From positions 575,812 to 639,811 of the forward strand of contig NZ_JBAKBF010000001.1 of assembly GCF_036881715.1 (NCBI RefSeq): a stretch of DNA of 64,000 nucleotides, in the 5' to 3' direction. Below, piece by piece: positions 52,622 to 62,163 of the stretch. The notes beneath the pieces were generated by a model. The model did no database searches. It was not told where the DNA came from and saw only the letters and a program-made list of their open reading frames with translations. Source of the stretch: Pannonibacter anstelovis (GTDB lineage Bacteria; Pseudomonadota; Alphaproteobacteria; Rhizobiales; Stappiaceae). The position numbers and the translations under genes are program-made. The first letter of the stretch is position 1. Every line of letters starts with the position of its first letter.

Positions 52622-53452
52622 ATGTCCGGCTATTTCGCTCCCCAGGGCGGCCTTCCGTCCCAGACGGCCCTTCACACGGGCCGCGCCCTTTTTACACCCG
52701 CTTATGCCGTCATTCCCAAAGGCGTGTTTTCCGACATCGTGACGTCGTACCTCCCAGGCTGGACGGGCCTGCGCTGCTGGATCATTGCACGGCCGATGAG
52801 CGGTTTCTCAGAGACCTTCAGCCAGTATGTCATGGAACTGCAGCCCGGCGGCGGGTCCTCTGCGCCAGAGCCGGACGCGCAGGCGCAAGGCGTACTGTTC
52901 GTCACCGAAGGCACGCTCAGCCTCACCGTCGATGGCACCACCCACATCATGGAGCCTGGCGGCTTTGCCTATCTGCCGCCGGAAAGCGGCTGGACGCTGA
53001 CCAACCCCGGCAGCGCAGCGGCCCATTTCCACTGGGTGCGCAAGGCCTATGAGGATGCCCCCGGCATCGCCCGGCCCAGGGCCTTCGTCACCAATGAAAA
53101 GCTGATCGCGCCCGTGGCCATGCCCGGCACCAATGGCGCCTGGGCCACCACCCGCTTCGTCGATCCGTCAGACCTTTCCCACGACATGCATGTCAATGTG
53201 GTCACCTTTCAGCCGGGCGGGCTGATTCCCTTTGAAGAGACCCATGTCATGGAGCATGGGCTCTACGTGCTGGAGGGCAAGGCCGTCTACAAGCTCAATC
53301 AGGACTGGGTGGAAGTGGAAGCGGGCGACTTCATGTGGCTGCGCGCCTTCTGCCCGCAGGCCTGCTATGCGGGCGGGCCCGGCCGTTTCCGCTATCTGCT
53401 CTACAAGGACGTGAACCGCCACGCGAAGCTCTCCGGAGTGCTTGGCCGATGA
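52622..53452 (+). CDS. allE: (S)-ureidoglycine aminohydrolase (bicupin)
   Basis: A 276-residue double-cupin manganese enzyme that releases ammonia from ureidoglycine to give ureidoglycolate in purine breakdown. N-cupin LFVTEGTLSLTVDG and C-cupin PFEETHVMEHGLYVLEGKAVY are clear, along with the conserved late segment WLRAFCPQACYAGG. The stop overlaps the next gene (ATGA), which encodes the following pathway step. allE is the E. coli name (ylbA). Confidence 0.92.
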   Translation: MSGYFAPQGGLPSQTALHTGRALFTPAYAVIPKGVFSDIVTSYLPGWTGLRCWIIARPMSGFSETFSQYVMELQPGGGSSAPEPDAQAQGVLFVTEGTLSLTVDGTTHIMEPGGFAYLPPESGWTLTNPGSAAAHFHWVRKAYEDAPGIARPRAFVTNEKLIAPVAMPGTNGAWATTRFVDPSDLSHDMHVNVVTFQPGGLIPFEETHVMEHGLYVLEGKAVYKLNQDWVEVEAGDFMWLRAFCPQACYAGGPGRFRYLLYKDVNRHAKLSGVLGR

Positions 53453-53973
53453 CATGGGCCGCTGAAACGGCATCCGGGGCACCCCTGCCCCGGATCGTCA
53501 CCGAGCAGCTAACGGCAGAGGCCTTCCGACCGTTCGGGGACGTGCTGGAAGCAGAGGGCGCACCGGACCGGCTGATCAATCAGGGCCTCTGCGGCCGTTT
53601 TCATGACCGGGCACGGCTTGATTTCGGGCCGGACGGACGGGCGGGCATCTCCCTCTTCAAGGCTGAACCGCGTGCCTTGCCCTACCGGCTGGAAATGCTG
53701 GAGCGGCATCCGGATGGCAGCCAGGCCTTTGTGCCGATGAGCCTGACGTCCTTCCTCGTCATCACCGCCGAAGACAAAAATGGCCGCCCCGGCACACCAC
53801 GCGCCTTCCTCACGCAGCCCGGTCAGGCCATCAACCTTTTGCGCGGCACTTGGCATGGGGTGCTGACGCCGCTGGAGGCGCCTGGCCTCTTTGCCGTCTT
53901 CGACCGCATCGGCACCAGCGCCAATCTGGAAGAGCACTGGCTCGACACGCCCTTCGAGGTCACACGCGGCTGA
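53449..53973 (+). CDS. allA: Ureidoglycolate lyase
   Basis: A 174-residue AllA-family cupin-like enzyme that splits ureidoglycolate into glyoxylate and urea. Motifs are FRPFGDVLEAEG, LEMLERHPDGSQAFVPM and INLLRGTWHGVLTPL. ATG 53449 overlaps the upstream stop, and the longer frame to 53335 lies inside that gene. Urease and allantoinase genes are not in the window, so the rest of the pathway must be elsewhere. Confidence 0.93.
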   Translation: MTWAAETASGAPLPRIVTEQLTAEAFRPFGDVLEAEGAPDRLINQGLCGRFHDRARLDFGPDGRAGISLFKAEPRALPYRLEMLERHPDGSQAFVPMSLTSFLVITAEDKNGRPGTPRAFLTQPGQAINLLRGTWHGVLTPLEAPGLFAVFDRIGTSANLEEHWLDTPFEVTRG

Positions 53974-54391
53974 GCGGATACCTTCCGCCGCCAAATCTGA
54001 GCGCAGCGTTTTCCAGTCTTTTCATGTCTTCCCCCGCCGCCTTCTTCTACCGTGGTGAATGAAACGTCACCACGGTTTGGAGAAGTGTAAGCAACAGAGG
54101 CTGATTCCAAATCGCTTTCGGCCGAATCCTGCTTAAGCAGATGTGAATTTTACATCTGGTTAGAGTCTTGTTTGAATTGCATTAAGTTAAAGTTTTAACG
54201 GCCCTTTCAGTCCGCCCAGGCAGTATTTCCTTCAAGGACGCAGGCAATCTCCGCAAAGACGGAGCCGCTTCCAGACCAAGGCACATAGAAGCCTCAAAGA
54301 GCGCCGGGCCGAAGTCATCAACAGGGACGACGACAAAACACTGCAAGGGCAGGACCACCGCAAAGCGGGGTTTGAAGACAGGGACCGCAAA
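53974..54391. other. Intergenic spacer with three inverted repeats
   Basis: 418 bases without a gene. A 10-bp stem ACCGTGGTGA/TCACCACGGT (54049-54076) may end the allA transcript. CAGATGT-N7-ACATCTG (54138-54158) and GTTAAA-GT-TTTAAC (54186-54199) are AT-rich dyads in the likely promoter of the small Sel1 gene. Confidence 0.55.
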
Positions 54392-54667
54392 ATGGCACGT
54401 TTTGAAATGCATCAGGCCGACATGGCCATCATGGGCGGCACCGCCCCTGGCGCCTCGGCCGCCATCCTGTTCCAGATGGGCCTTGATTGCGCCGCCGGGC
54501 GCACCGGCACTGCCGATCTCGTCAGCGCCCACAAATGGTTCAATCTTGCCGCCATGAAAGGCAACACGGAAGCTGCCCGGTACCGCAAGGAAATCTCCGG
54601 CGAAATGACCGCCGCCGACATCGCCACGGCCCAGCGCCTCGCCCGCGAATGGCTGCGCCTGCAGTGA
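54392..54667 (+). CDS. Small Sel1-like repeat protein
   Basis: A 91-residue protein with one Sel1-type repeat (DLVSAHKWFNLAAMKGNTEAARYRKE, shown here by its key residues A, W, L and G at usual spacing) followed by a helical tail. No signal peptide. Sel1 repeats bind other proteins. AGGGA is seven bases before the ATG. A specific role is unknown. Confidence 0.75.
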   Translation: MARFEMHQADMAIMGGTAPGASAAILFQMGLDCAAGRTGTADLVSAHKWFNLAAMKGNTEAARYRKEISGEMTAADIATAQRLAREWLRLQ

Positions 54668-54903
54668 CGCTCGCAACCGGACAGCACCTTCCGGCCAAAG
54701 CGGCTGGCGTACCGGCAAAGCATATTCACTCCAGCATCCAGTGACGGGCTGACTGCAGTTCCGCGTCAGCCCGCCCTTTTCAGCCCGTCTTGCGCCCGCA
54801 AGACACGAGTTTTCCCCAACCCGCTGAACCGCCTTCCTGAATCCACAGCCCCTTGCGCAAATCACTTGCATTCAGCGCAAGATCCTTTATCAGGGTCTCC
54901 ACC

Positions 54904-54994
54904 GGAGAGGTGGCCGAGTGGTCGAAGGCGCTCCCCTGCTAAGGGAGTAGGCGTCAAAAGCGTCTCGTGGGTTCGAATCCCATCCTCTCCGCCA
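54904..54994 (+). tRNA. tRNA-Ser (anticodon GCU)
   Basis: A 91-base class II tRNA. Acceptor GGAGAGG (54904-54910) pairs with CCTCTCC (54984-54990), discriminator G, and CCA is encoded (54992-54994). The anticodon stem CTCCC/GGGAG encloses CTGCTAA with GCT at 54938-54940, reading AGC/AGU. The long variable arm and the GGTTCGAATCC T-arm are normal. Its 3' end borders the region of island-like genes. Confidence 0.96.
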
Positions 54995-55345
54995 CTTGCC
55001 CTCGCGAAAGCGTTCTCCCGATACGGCTCCGGCCGGGTTTTCTCGTTATTTTCGAGGGTTATGCGGGTGGGGCTGAGCACTGGCCTCGATGCCGGGAGGC
55101 CCGGAAGCGGTCTCTCAGGGCCGATATTCTCTGGACCTCTCGACTGCGCGCATTCGGTGTAGAGCCTGTAACCCATTGAAAGTATAGGGACAGTTCCTCG
55201 CGCCACCTGAACACTTTGATGCCAGTGGCGTTTGTGGAAAGGAACAGAAATCCAACCCGTTCTTTCTCAATCCAGCCTCGCAAATCCCTTCCGCCATTGA
55301 GAATTTCCTGCGACGACGGCATCCTGTCGGTGACGGAGGCTATGA
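54995..55345. other. Spacer after the tRNA
   Basis: 351 bases with no gene I can support. A small CTCG/CGAG stem with TTATTTT loop near 55040-55055 could end the tRNA transcript. I saw no direct repeat of the tRNA end here. Confidence 0.5.
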
Positions 55346-55609
55346 ATGGCGGAACCAGACCTCGACACCGACAAGCTCGACGACGCGGCGCTGGCGATCC
55401 TCAGCCTGACGCTGCATGACGGCAATCGAGTCTGGAAAGGGATCGACTGGTCGATCACCGACCGGCTGCACGCCAAGGGGCTTATCCACGATCCCATCGG
55501 CAAGGCGAAATCGCTGGCCCTAACGGAAGTCGGACTGGCCCGAGCGGAGGCGGCTCTCGCCGAATTGTTCGTGAAGCAGTCGGACGATTCAAAGAGGTCG
55601 GAACGATGA
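55346..55609 (+). CDS. Small protein, DUF6429-like
   Basis: An 87-residue soluble protein reading MAEPDLDTDKLDDAALAILS at the start, with a winged-helix-like pattern (GIDWSITDRLHAKGLIHDP, LTEVGLARAE) that resembles DUF6429. Found in islands and on mobile elements with no known function. It overlaps the next gene by ATGA, so the two are a coupled pair. Confidence 0.7.
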   Translation: MAEPDLDTDKLDDAALAILSLTLHDGNRVWKGIDWSITDRLHAKGLIHDPIGKAKSLALTEVGLARAEAALAELFVKQSDDSKRSER

Positions 55610-55992
55610 AACCGGCCGACGAGGAGCGCATCGCTGCCCAGCTGGCGAAACTGATGGCGATGATCTGTGTGCGCAACACGGGGATCGAGGAATTGCACGC
55701 CGGGACCGTTCCGGTCACCCACAAGGGCGACTATTCGGACGTGTTCATCACCGATGCCGACGGCCGCCAGATTCCATGGTCTGACGCGTCCCATCTCGAC
55801 GACGACGAGATGCGAAACCTGATGCGACAGATCGTCGACCGGCTCTACACCTTTCACCTCAAGGCTGACGACGCGGGGTTTCGAGACCACCTCGACCGTT
55901 GGCTTGCCGTTGCCGGACGATGGGACGAACCGAAGCTGGATGAGGCCTTTCTTGCGACTATCGCCGGCGGGGAAGCCAAACCGCCGAGATAG
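55606..55992 (+). CDS. Hypothetical protein coupled to the DUF6429-like gene
   Basis: A 128-residue acidic protein I do not recognise. It has an N-terminal helix (EERIAAQLAKLMAMICVRNTGIEELH), a short beta-like middle (VFITDADGRQIPW), and a helical C-terminus with DRWLAVAGRWDEPKLD. No signal or membrane segment. It converges on the restriction gene and is 46 bases from its stop. Confidence 0.75.
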   Translation: MKPADEERIAAQLAKLMAMICVRNTGIEELHAGTVPVTHKGDYSDVFITDADGRQIPWSDASHLDDDEMRNLMRQIVDRLYTFHLKADDAGFRDHLDRWLAVAGRWDEPKLDEAFLATIAGGEAKPPR

Positions 55993-56038
55993 CAATTCGC
56001 GGTCAGGTCAGGCATCGACGGTTGGTCGCCGGATCCCA

Positions 56039-58831
56039 TTATGCAACAGGTTCGACAACGGCTGAGTGCTTCGTGACAATGTCCTGAATTTCCGCGGGCT
56101 TGAACGCGACATCCCATGCCCAGTGGCCGAAGCCGCCCGCCGCGTTGACCGCCTTCCCCCACTCGTTCAACGCGTCCCGCTTGGCCTTGTTCTGGGGGCT
56201 GTCGGTGCCCTTGATCTCAAGCGCCAGAATGGTGCCGCTGGTAAGGCGCACGAGGAAGTCCGGAACATACCGGCGCCGTGAACCGGCCCACATGTAGTAG
56301 ATCTGGAACCCGAGGTGATCGTTCTTGGCATAGGCGATGACGTCTTCGCGCTTCTCGAAGATATTCGCTGCATGTCCCTCCCAAGACGAATCCCCGACCA
56401 GGTGGCTGATATGCGACTTGGTGGTCGGAAAGCACGGCTTGGTGGTGTACCAGGTCCGCATCTGGCCGGTGGCGCCGATGGGGTTTTCCTCGTCGAACAC
56501 CGGCGTCAGACGCTCCGTGTTCTGCTCGGTGACGTTGCTCAACACATGCTGAACGACAAGGTCGATGTTGAGCGCGATCAGAATCCGCCGCCGAAGCGGG
56601 TCGGAGTGGAACAGCGACGGGATGTCGAGGCGGTCGGAGTTGAGGAACGCCTCAACGATCCTGACCAGCTGCGCCGCGAGATACTCGTGGCTACCCGAGA
56701 AACCGTGGCTGAGTTCGGCGAAGGCCTTTCGTGCTGCCTGAAAGACAAGACGTTGCAGACGGAAGCCGTCTGGCAGCTTCTCGAGGTCGATGGCTGTCAC
56801 CTTGCCCATATCGGTCGCGCCGCCGAGCGCAGGAGCCAATTCCGCGCTGATTGGCGTGCTGGCAGGGTCGAGCACGAGCGGCGCTACCTTGCCCCAGTCC
56901 ATGGTCAGCTGCGGTCTCACGACCGTTTCAACCCGCAGCACGTTCGGCCAGCGAAGTTCCAGATGAGCCCGCTCGGGCAGAACTTCGATCTGCGTGGTCG
57001 GCTTCGGAGGCGGCGGCGCTTCCCCGCCTTCGCCTGTTTCCGAGATGGAAAGCGGCACACCGAAGACGTTGACGTATTCGGGCAGGAACAGACCATTCTC
57101 GTCCGTGTCATAGGACACCCGACGCAATCCGCGCCCAACAACCTGTTCGCAGAGCAGCTGGGAGGTGAACGCCCGGAGACCCATGATGTGCGTGACGTTC
57201 TTGGCGTCCCACCCCTCCGACAGCATCGCAACCGATATGACGTTCTGCAGATCCTGTCCGGCCGCTCCTCGCTTCCCGACGTTGTCCACGATCTCACGCA
57301 GCAGTTCTTCCTTCTTCAGGCCGCGGAACTGCTGGCGGCGGGTCTCGGGGATGGTTGCAGCGTCGATGATTGCCTTCAGCCGCGCCTCGTAATCCTTGTC
57401 GGAGGTCGCGGTCTCGCCGATCTCGGCCTTCTCCAGCACCTTGGAATCGACCCGGAGCGTTCGGGTCGGTGCGTGCAATTCGGGCCAGTGCGCATCGCCC
57501 TTGTTGAAATAGGTCTCTATGCGGGCTGCGGTTTCGGTGCGGTTGCAGACCGTCAGCATGACCGGCGGGGAATGATGCCCGGCCTCCTGCCATTGCGCCC
57601 GGGTTTCCCGCCAGTCGGCGCCGAGCAGCGTATAGGCGTCCTGGACCAGCTTTGGCAGCGCCTCATGCGCTTCGGCCTTGCGGTTCAGGTCTTCGGAAAC
57701 GGTCGGGTCGCGGTAGATGTGGTAGAGCTTTGAACGCAGCGTCTTCGCATCCGGAACCGCATCGTCGCGGACGACCACGCGCGGTGTCTTCACCAGCCCG
57801 GCCTCGATCGCGTCGTTCAGGCCGAAATCCGAGATGATCCAGTCGAACAACGCCGTGTCGGTGCTCTTCTTGCCAGTCGGCGCGAAAGGCGTGGCCGAGA
57901 GGTCGAAGCAGCGCTGGATGCGCCGGGTTTTGTGGATGCGGTCGAGGCCTTCGATCCAGCGCGTCGCCTCGTCGAGGTCGATGCCATGCTCCTCGGCATG
58001 CTTCTTGCTGATCTTCACCTCGGGCGGTTTGCGATAGGCGTGGTGCGCCTCGTCGTTGATGACGATGATATCCTTGTGCGCCGCCAGCTTGCCCAGCACC
58101 CGCCGCGTGAAGGCCTCGTCGGACTCGCGCCCCTTCTTCACCACCGAACGGTCCGCTTCCTTCAGCGGCATCAGCGTGTGCCAGTTCTCGATCAGCACCT
58201 CGGCCTGGTTCAGCTTCTGGCGCAGGGCCTCGGACGGGCACAGGTTGAACTCGTCGTAGTAGCTGCCCTCGCTGGGCAGCAGCACCTGCAGCCGTTCCTT
58301 CACGGTCAGCCCCGGTGCCACGATGAACACGGCGCGGCTGAAATCCTTGTTCCGCTTCGGGTATGTCAGCGCGTTCAGCACCTGCCAGGTGATGATCATC
58401 GCCATCACCGTGGTCTTGCCTGCGCCCGTCGCCATCTTGTTGCAGAGACGCTCCCAGACGCCGCCATCGCCGGGGATCGCGATGCCCTGCTTGTAGGCCT
58501 CGGCACCTTCGACCCACCAGATCAGCGTCTCGATCGCCTCGAGCTGGCAGAAATAGAACGGATGCTGCCGCGCCTCGCGGTCGTGCCAGTGCTCCAAGAG
58601 CTTGCGGGTGACGATGGTCACGCCGGGCCAGCCGTCCGCACGCCACTGATCCACGCGGCTCCGGATGGTGTTCACCAGATCCAGCACCTCGGTGCGCTTG
58701 GTGTTGTTACGCGCGTCGAAGACCTCGTAGCTCGCCGGCCGCCGCTCAGGCTTGATCTCCAGCTTGCCGCCCTTGGCTTCGACCCAATGCTGGCCCGGGC
58801 AGACGAAGGGCGAATTGATGATGAGGGACAT
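56039..58831 (-). CDS. Type III-like restriction endonuclease subunit (helicase-nuclease)
   Basis: A 930-residue protein of the BPTD_3080/type III Res kind. The helicase core has Walker A MATGAGKTTV, the DEAH-like VINDEAHHAY, SATPF (motif III), and the late motif QVVGRGLRR. The C-terminus carries a PD-(D/E)xK-like site: VPDFLVRLTSG followed by LALEIKG. It follows the methyltransferase gene by four bases, forming the standard mod-res pair that cuts DNA unmethylated at its site. Length is normal. Confidence 0.92.
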   Translation of the reverse strand: MSLIINSPFVCPGQHWVEAKGGKLEIKPERRPASYEVFDARNNTKRTEVLDLVNTIRSRVDQWRADGWPGVTIVTRKLLEHWHDREARQHPFYFCQLEAIETLIWWVEGAEAYKQGIAIPGDGGVWERLCNKMATGAGKTTVMAMIITWQVLNALTYPKRNKDFSRAVFIVAPGLTVKERLQVLLPSEGSYYDEFNLCPSEALRQKLNQAEVLIENWHTLMPLKEADRSVVKKGRESDEAFTRRVLGKLAAHKDIIVINDEAHHAYRKPPEVKISKKHAEEHGIDLDEATRWIEGLDRIHKTRRIQRCFDLSATPFAPTGKKSTDTALFDWIISDFGLNDAIEAGLVKTPRVVVRDDAVPDAKTLRSKLYHIYRDPTVSEDLNRKAEAHEALPKLVQDAYTLLGADWRETRAQWQEAGHHSPPVMLTVCNRTETAARIETYFNKGDAHWPELHAPTRTLRVDSKVLEKAEIGETATSDKDYEARLKAIIDAATIPETRRQQFRGLKKEELLREIVDNVGKRGAAGQDLQNVISVAMLSEGWDAKNVTHIMGLRAFTSQLLCEQVVGRGLRRVSYDTDENGLFLPEYVNVFGVPLSISETGEGGEAPPPPKPTTQIEVLPERAHLELRWPNVLRVETVVRPQLTMDWGKVAPLVLDPASTPISAELAPALGGATDMGKVTAIDLEKLPDGFRLQRLVFQAARKAFAELSHGFSGSHEYLAAQLVRIVEAFLNSDRLDIPSLFHSDPLRRRILIALNIDLVVQHVLSNVTEQNTERLTPVFDEENPIGATGQMRTWYTTKPCFPTTKSHISHLVGDSSWEGHAANIFEKREDVIAYAKNDHLGFQIYYMWAGSRRRYVPDFLVRLTSGTILALEIKGTDSPQNKAKRDALNEWGKAVNAAGGFGHWAWDVAFKPAEIQDIVTKHSAVVEPVA

Positions 58832-58835
58832 GGGC

Positions 58836-61800
58836 TTATCCCTCCAGCGACATGATCTTGAGCGACTCGATCCCGCGGTCGTCCACGATCTTGACCGCGA
58901 TCCGGCGGTTCTCTCCCGCCTCGAAGGGCAGCGAGACGGTGCCGTGGAACTGCTCCAGCAGGTCCTCGTCCAGCTCTGCCCTCACGGTCTTGCGCAGGCG
59001 GTTCCAGCCGCCCTTGGCATCCGCCATGGGGAAGAACACCTGATGCGGCATCAGGGATCGGTTGTCATAGTCCACGTCCAGCGACCACATGGCGATCTGC
59101 TTGGTCCCGCCAGAGACCAGATCGCCCTTGCGCGGATCGAAATAGTCGAAGCCGTTGACCTGAACCTCCCACATCCCGTCCTTGCGCTTGCGCAGATCCA
59201 CATCGGGCTGGCCCATCAGCCAGAAGGACTGGTTCGAGCTGCGGCCCTTCTTCAGATCTTCGGTCAGAAGGTCGGTGTTCATCTGCGCCTTGAGCAGCGT
59301 CACGCCCGGCCAGTTCACCTCGTCGATGTCCTTCGCGGCCTCCGGGTCGAAGGTGAAGGCGCAGAACAGGATGAATTTCGGCGATGGGCGTAGGGTCTCA
59401 GCCTCGGTCAGCGCCAGTTCCACCTGCCGCTGCTCCAGCGCCGCGTGCTCGGGGCCGAAGCTGACGACGACGCGTTCGCCCGTCTCGGCCAGAGATCCGC
59501 TGGCGTGGACGTGCTTCAGCCCCGGCAGCGTCTCGAACTCGGCGAAGCGCAGCATGGCGCCGCCCTTGCCGCGCACGCCGGTCTTCAAGAGTTCGTCGCG
59601 CCACAACGCCTGGCGCGAGGTCTCGCCGGAGCGGGCGACGGTCTCGTTGGCCTCTTGCGGAGGGATGCTGTCGTCCAGCGACAGGACGGTCGGCGCCGGC
59701 ACCGCCTCGACCGAGAAGGGCCCGCAGATGCGCAGCTTGGAACGGTCTGGCTTGGGCTCGGTATAGAGGGTTTCCTGATCGGCATGATCAGCGATGGACT
59801 GGTCTATCCTGCGTTGCATCCCTTTTCGGGCAGCATGGAAGGCATCGAAGGGCGCACGGGCGGCCTCGGGCCAGTCCTCTGGGAAGTCGAACGGCACTTC
59901 CCATTCGTGCAGGGTGTCGCCCTTGGCGAAGTCCACCGGTTTACCCTTGCGCACCCCCTGCGTCGACCTGAGTGGCTTTGGCTGGGTCGTTGTCAAGATG
60001 GCGTTCAAGTCGGCCAATGCGGCTTCGACCTTTGGGTGGTCCTCGTCGTAAATCGTGTCAATGTCAGGATTATTCGCAATCTTTCCAAGCATGACACGCG
60101 GCGTGGTTTCGTAATCGAAACCGCCTTTCAGCCCCTCATGCGGATAGCGCAGCGCGAAATAGTCGAAACTCGCGGTCATCAACCGCTGTTTTGCCAACGA
60201 AATTGCCACGCGAGAGGTATCGCAGGTGATCCAGCGCCTCCCCCATTTTTCGGCGACGAAAGCGGTGGTGCCGGAGCCGCAGGTGGGATCGAGCACCAGA
60301 TCACCGGGATCGGTGGTCATGAGGAGGCAGCGTTCGATGATCTTGTTACTTGTCTGAACGACGTAGACTTTCGGATCGGCGCGATCCTGAACTGCACCAG
60401 CAATATCGAACCAGTTGTCTGTAATCGGCACTTGGTCGAAATCCGTGAAAAAGCGGACATAGCGGAGTTTACCGCGCGGTGTGATCAGGAAACGATTCGC
60501 TCTGGTAAGACGCCGCATTCCATGAGGAACCGGGGCCTTCCAATGGTTGCCAGCGCCGGGATGGAAGGTCATTCCACACCAGTCCCAGTCCTCTGTAGCA
60601 GCGCCTTCGCCCTGCGAACTAGGGTTGTCGTCGGTAAAGATTCTTGTTTCTTCCGGGACCGTTTCTGGTCTTTGCCTTTGCTCTTTGGGTAGCGGGCCTC
60701 GGCTGCCATTGGCAAATTGTGCCTGATCGTAGTCCCCACGCACCGCTTCAGACCGGTCTTTTCGGAGGTAGAGACGATTGAATTTCACCTTCTCTTTGTT
60801 CTTGGCGAACCAGAGAATGTAATCGCCCGTCCGGCTGAGACCCGATGTGGCGAATCCTCCGGTCGTGGAATAGCTGATGAGCGACATCGTGTTTTCAGCG
60901 CCGAACACCTCTGAAAGCAGCTGTCGAACGTGGTGCAAGTTCTCATCCGAAATCTGCACGAATACCGACCCGCTCTCGGTCAGCAATTCCCGCGCCAGCA
61001 TCAGACGGTCGCGCAGATAGGTGAGGTAGGAGTGGATGCCGAGTTCCCAGGTGTCCCGGAACGCCTTGATCATCTCGGGTTCTTGCGTCAGGTCGGCGTC
61101 TGATCGGTCCTTCACGTCGCGCTTGTTGGTGAAGGGCTGAAAGTTCGACCCGTATTTGATGCCGTAGGGCGGGTCGATGTAGATCATCTGAACCTTGCCG
61201 CCCATGCTCTCCTTCGTCAGGAGCGAATTCATGACCAGCAGGCTGTCGCCCGCCACCAGCCGGTTCGACCAGCCCTTTTCGTGGTGGTAGAAGTCCAGCG
61301 CCTGGCGCAGCGGCAGGTTCTCGAACGGCGCCGCGAACAGGTCCGGCTGCCGCCATTGCGTTGCGGAATCCTTGCCCTTCAGCCGCTTGGCCGCATTGGC
61401 GAGGATCGTCGCCGGGTCCACCCGTTCATGGACATGGAGCGAGACGGTATCGACCTCGACGCTGGTCCGCTCCGCCTTGCCCGTCCAGTTCAGATAGGGC
61501 GCCTGCAGCCGCTTCAGCTCCTGCAGCGCGTCCCGCATCTGTTCGAGATCACCGCTGGCCAGCGCCTCGTCGATCAGACGTTCGATCCCCGCCCGCGCAG
61601 AATCGAAGTTCAGCACCGGGTCGAGATGCGGGTCGTAGGCCCAGACCGTCTTGTCGCCATCCGGATCGGTGCCGGCATGGACCATGCCCACCTCGGGGTT
61701 GTTCACCCGCGTCTCGCCGTGGCGGTAGGACAGCACCTGCACCGGCCCGTCCGGCCTGCGCGCGACTTTTTTCCCGGCCTTGGCCCGCGGCTGACGCGGC

Positions 61801-62090
61801 GCGGCCTCTTCGGTGTGGGTCAGTTCGAACCCATCGTCCTCGTCGCCCTCATCCTCGTCCAGGTCGTCATCCTCATCGCCCAGATCGTCGGTGACGCGGA
61901 AGATCGACCCGCCACGTCCCTTGCCACGCCCCAGCACACCCTCGTCGATCAGCGCATCGCGCGCGGCGATGTAGTCGTCTTCGGCAAGGTCCGGCATGTG
62001 CTCGCGCAGCAGCGCCAGCATGGCCCCGTTGCCGATGGTGGAACCGTCTTCGGGTGACAGGGTCAGGATCAGGTCGGAAATGTCGGACAT
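58836..62090 (-). CDS. Site-specific DNA methyltransferase (type III Mod-like, N6-adenine/N4-cytosine)
   Basis: A 1084-residue methyltransferase. The catalytic DPPY is in IYIDPPYGIKYG and the SAM site in LDPTCGSGTTAFVAEKWGRRW, the beta-class order (DPPY before FxGxG-like). The N-terminal 60 residues form a helical winged domain and are followed by a very acidic stretch (DDDLDEDEGDEDDGFE). A long C-terminal region probably recognises the site and joins the Res subunit. It protects host DNA at the site its partner cuts. Confidence 0.92.
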   Translation of the reverse strand: MSDISDLILTLSPEDGSTIGNGAMLALLREHMPDLAEDDYIAARDALIDEGVLGRGKGRGGSIFRVTDDLGDEDDDLDEDEGDEDDGFELTHTEEAAPRQPRAKAGKKVARRPDGPVQVLSYRHGETRVNNPEVGMVHAGTDPDGDKTVWAYDPHLDPVLNFDSARAGIERLIDEALASGDLEQMRDALQELKRLQAPYLNWTGKAERTSVEVDTVSLHVHERVDPATILANAAKRLKGKDSATQWRQPDLFAAPFENLPLRQALDFYHHEKGWSNRLVAGDSLLVMNSLLTKESMGGKVQMIYIDPPYGIKYGSNFQPFTNKRDVKDRSDADLTQEPEMIKAFRDTWELGIHSYLTYLRDRLMLARELLTESGSVFVQISDENLHHVRQLLSEVFGAENTMSLISYSTTGGFATSGLSRTGDYILWFAKNKEKVKFNRLYLRKDRSEAVRGDYDQAQFANGSRGPLPKEQRQRPETVPEETRIFTDDNPSSQGEGAATEDWDWCGMTFHPGAGNHWKAPVPHGMRRLTRANRFLITPRGKLRYVRFFTDFDQVPITDNWFDIAGAVQDRADPKVYVVQTSNKIIERCLLMTTDPGDLVLDPTCGSGTTAFVAEKWGRRWITCDTSRVAISLAKQRLMTASFDYFALRYPHEGLKGGFDYETTPRVMLGKIANNPDIDTIYDEDHPKVEAALADLNAILTTTQPKPLRSTQGVRKGKPVDFAKGDTLHEWEVPFDFPEDWPEAARAPFDAFHAARKGMQRRIDQSIADHADQETLYTEPKPDRSKLRICGPFSVEAVPAPTVLSLDDSIPPQEANETVARSGETSRQALWRDELLKTGVRGKGGAMLRFAEFETLPGLKHVHASGSLAETGERVVVSFGPEHAALEQRQVELALTEAETLRPSPKFILFCAFTFDPEAAKDIDEVNWPGVTLLKAQMNTDLLTEDLKKGRSSNQSFWLMGQPDVDLRKRKDGMWEVQVNGFDYFDPRKGDLVSGGTKQIAMWSLDVDYDNRSLMPHQVFFPMADAKGGWNRLRKTVRAELDEDLLEQFHGTVSLPFEAGENRRIAVKIVDDRGIESLKIMSLEG

Positions 62091-62163
62091 GCGGCGCAGA
62101 AACTCACGAAAAGGTCTTGTTTTAAATTACCTATCGCGCCGGTCGCCATTTTGCACGCGGGAA

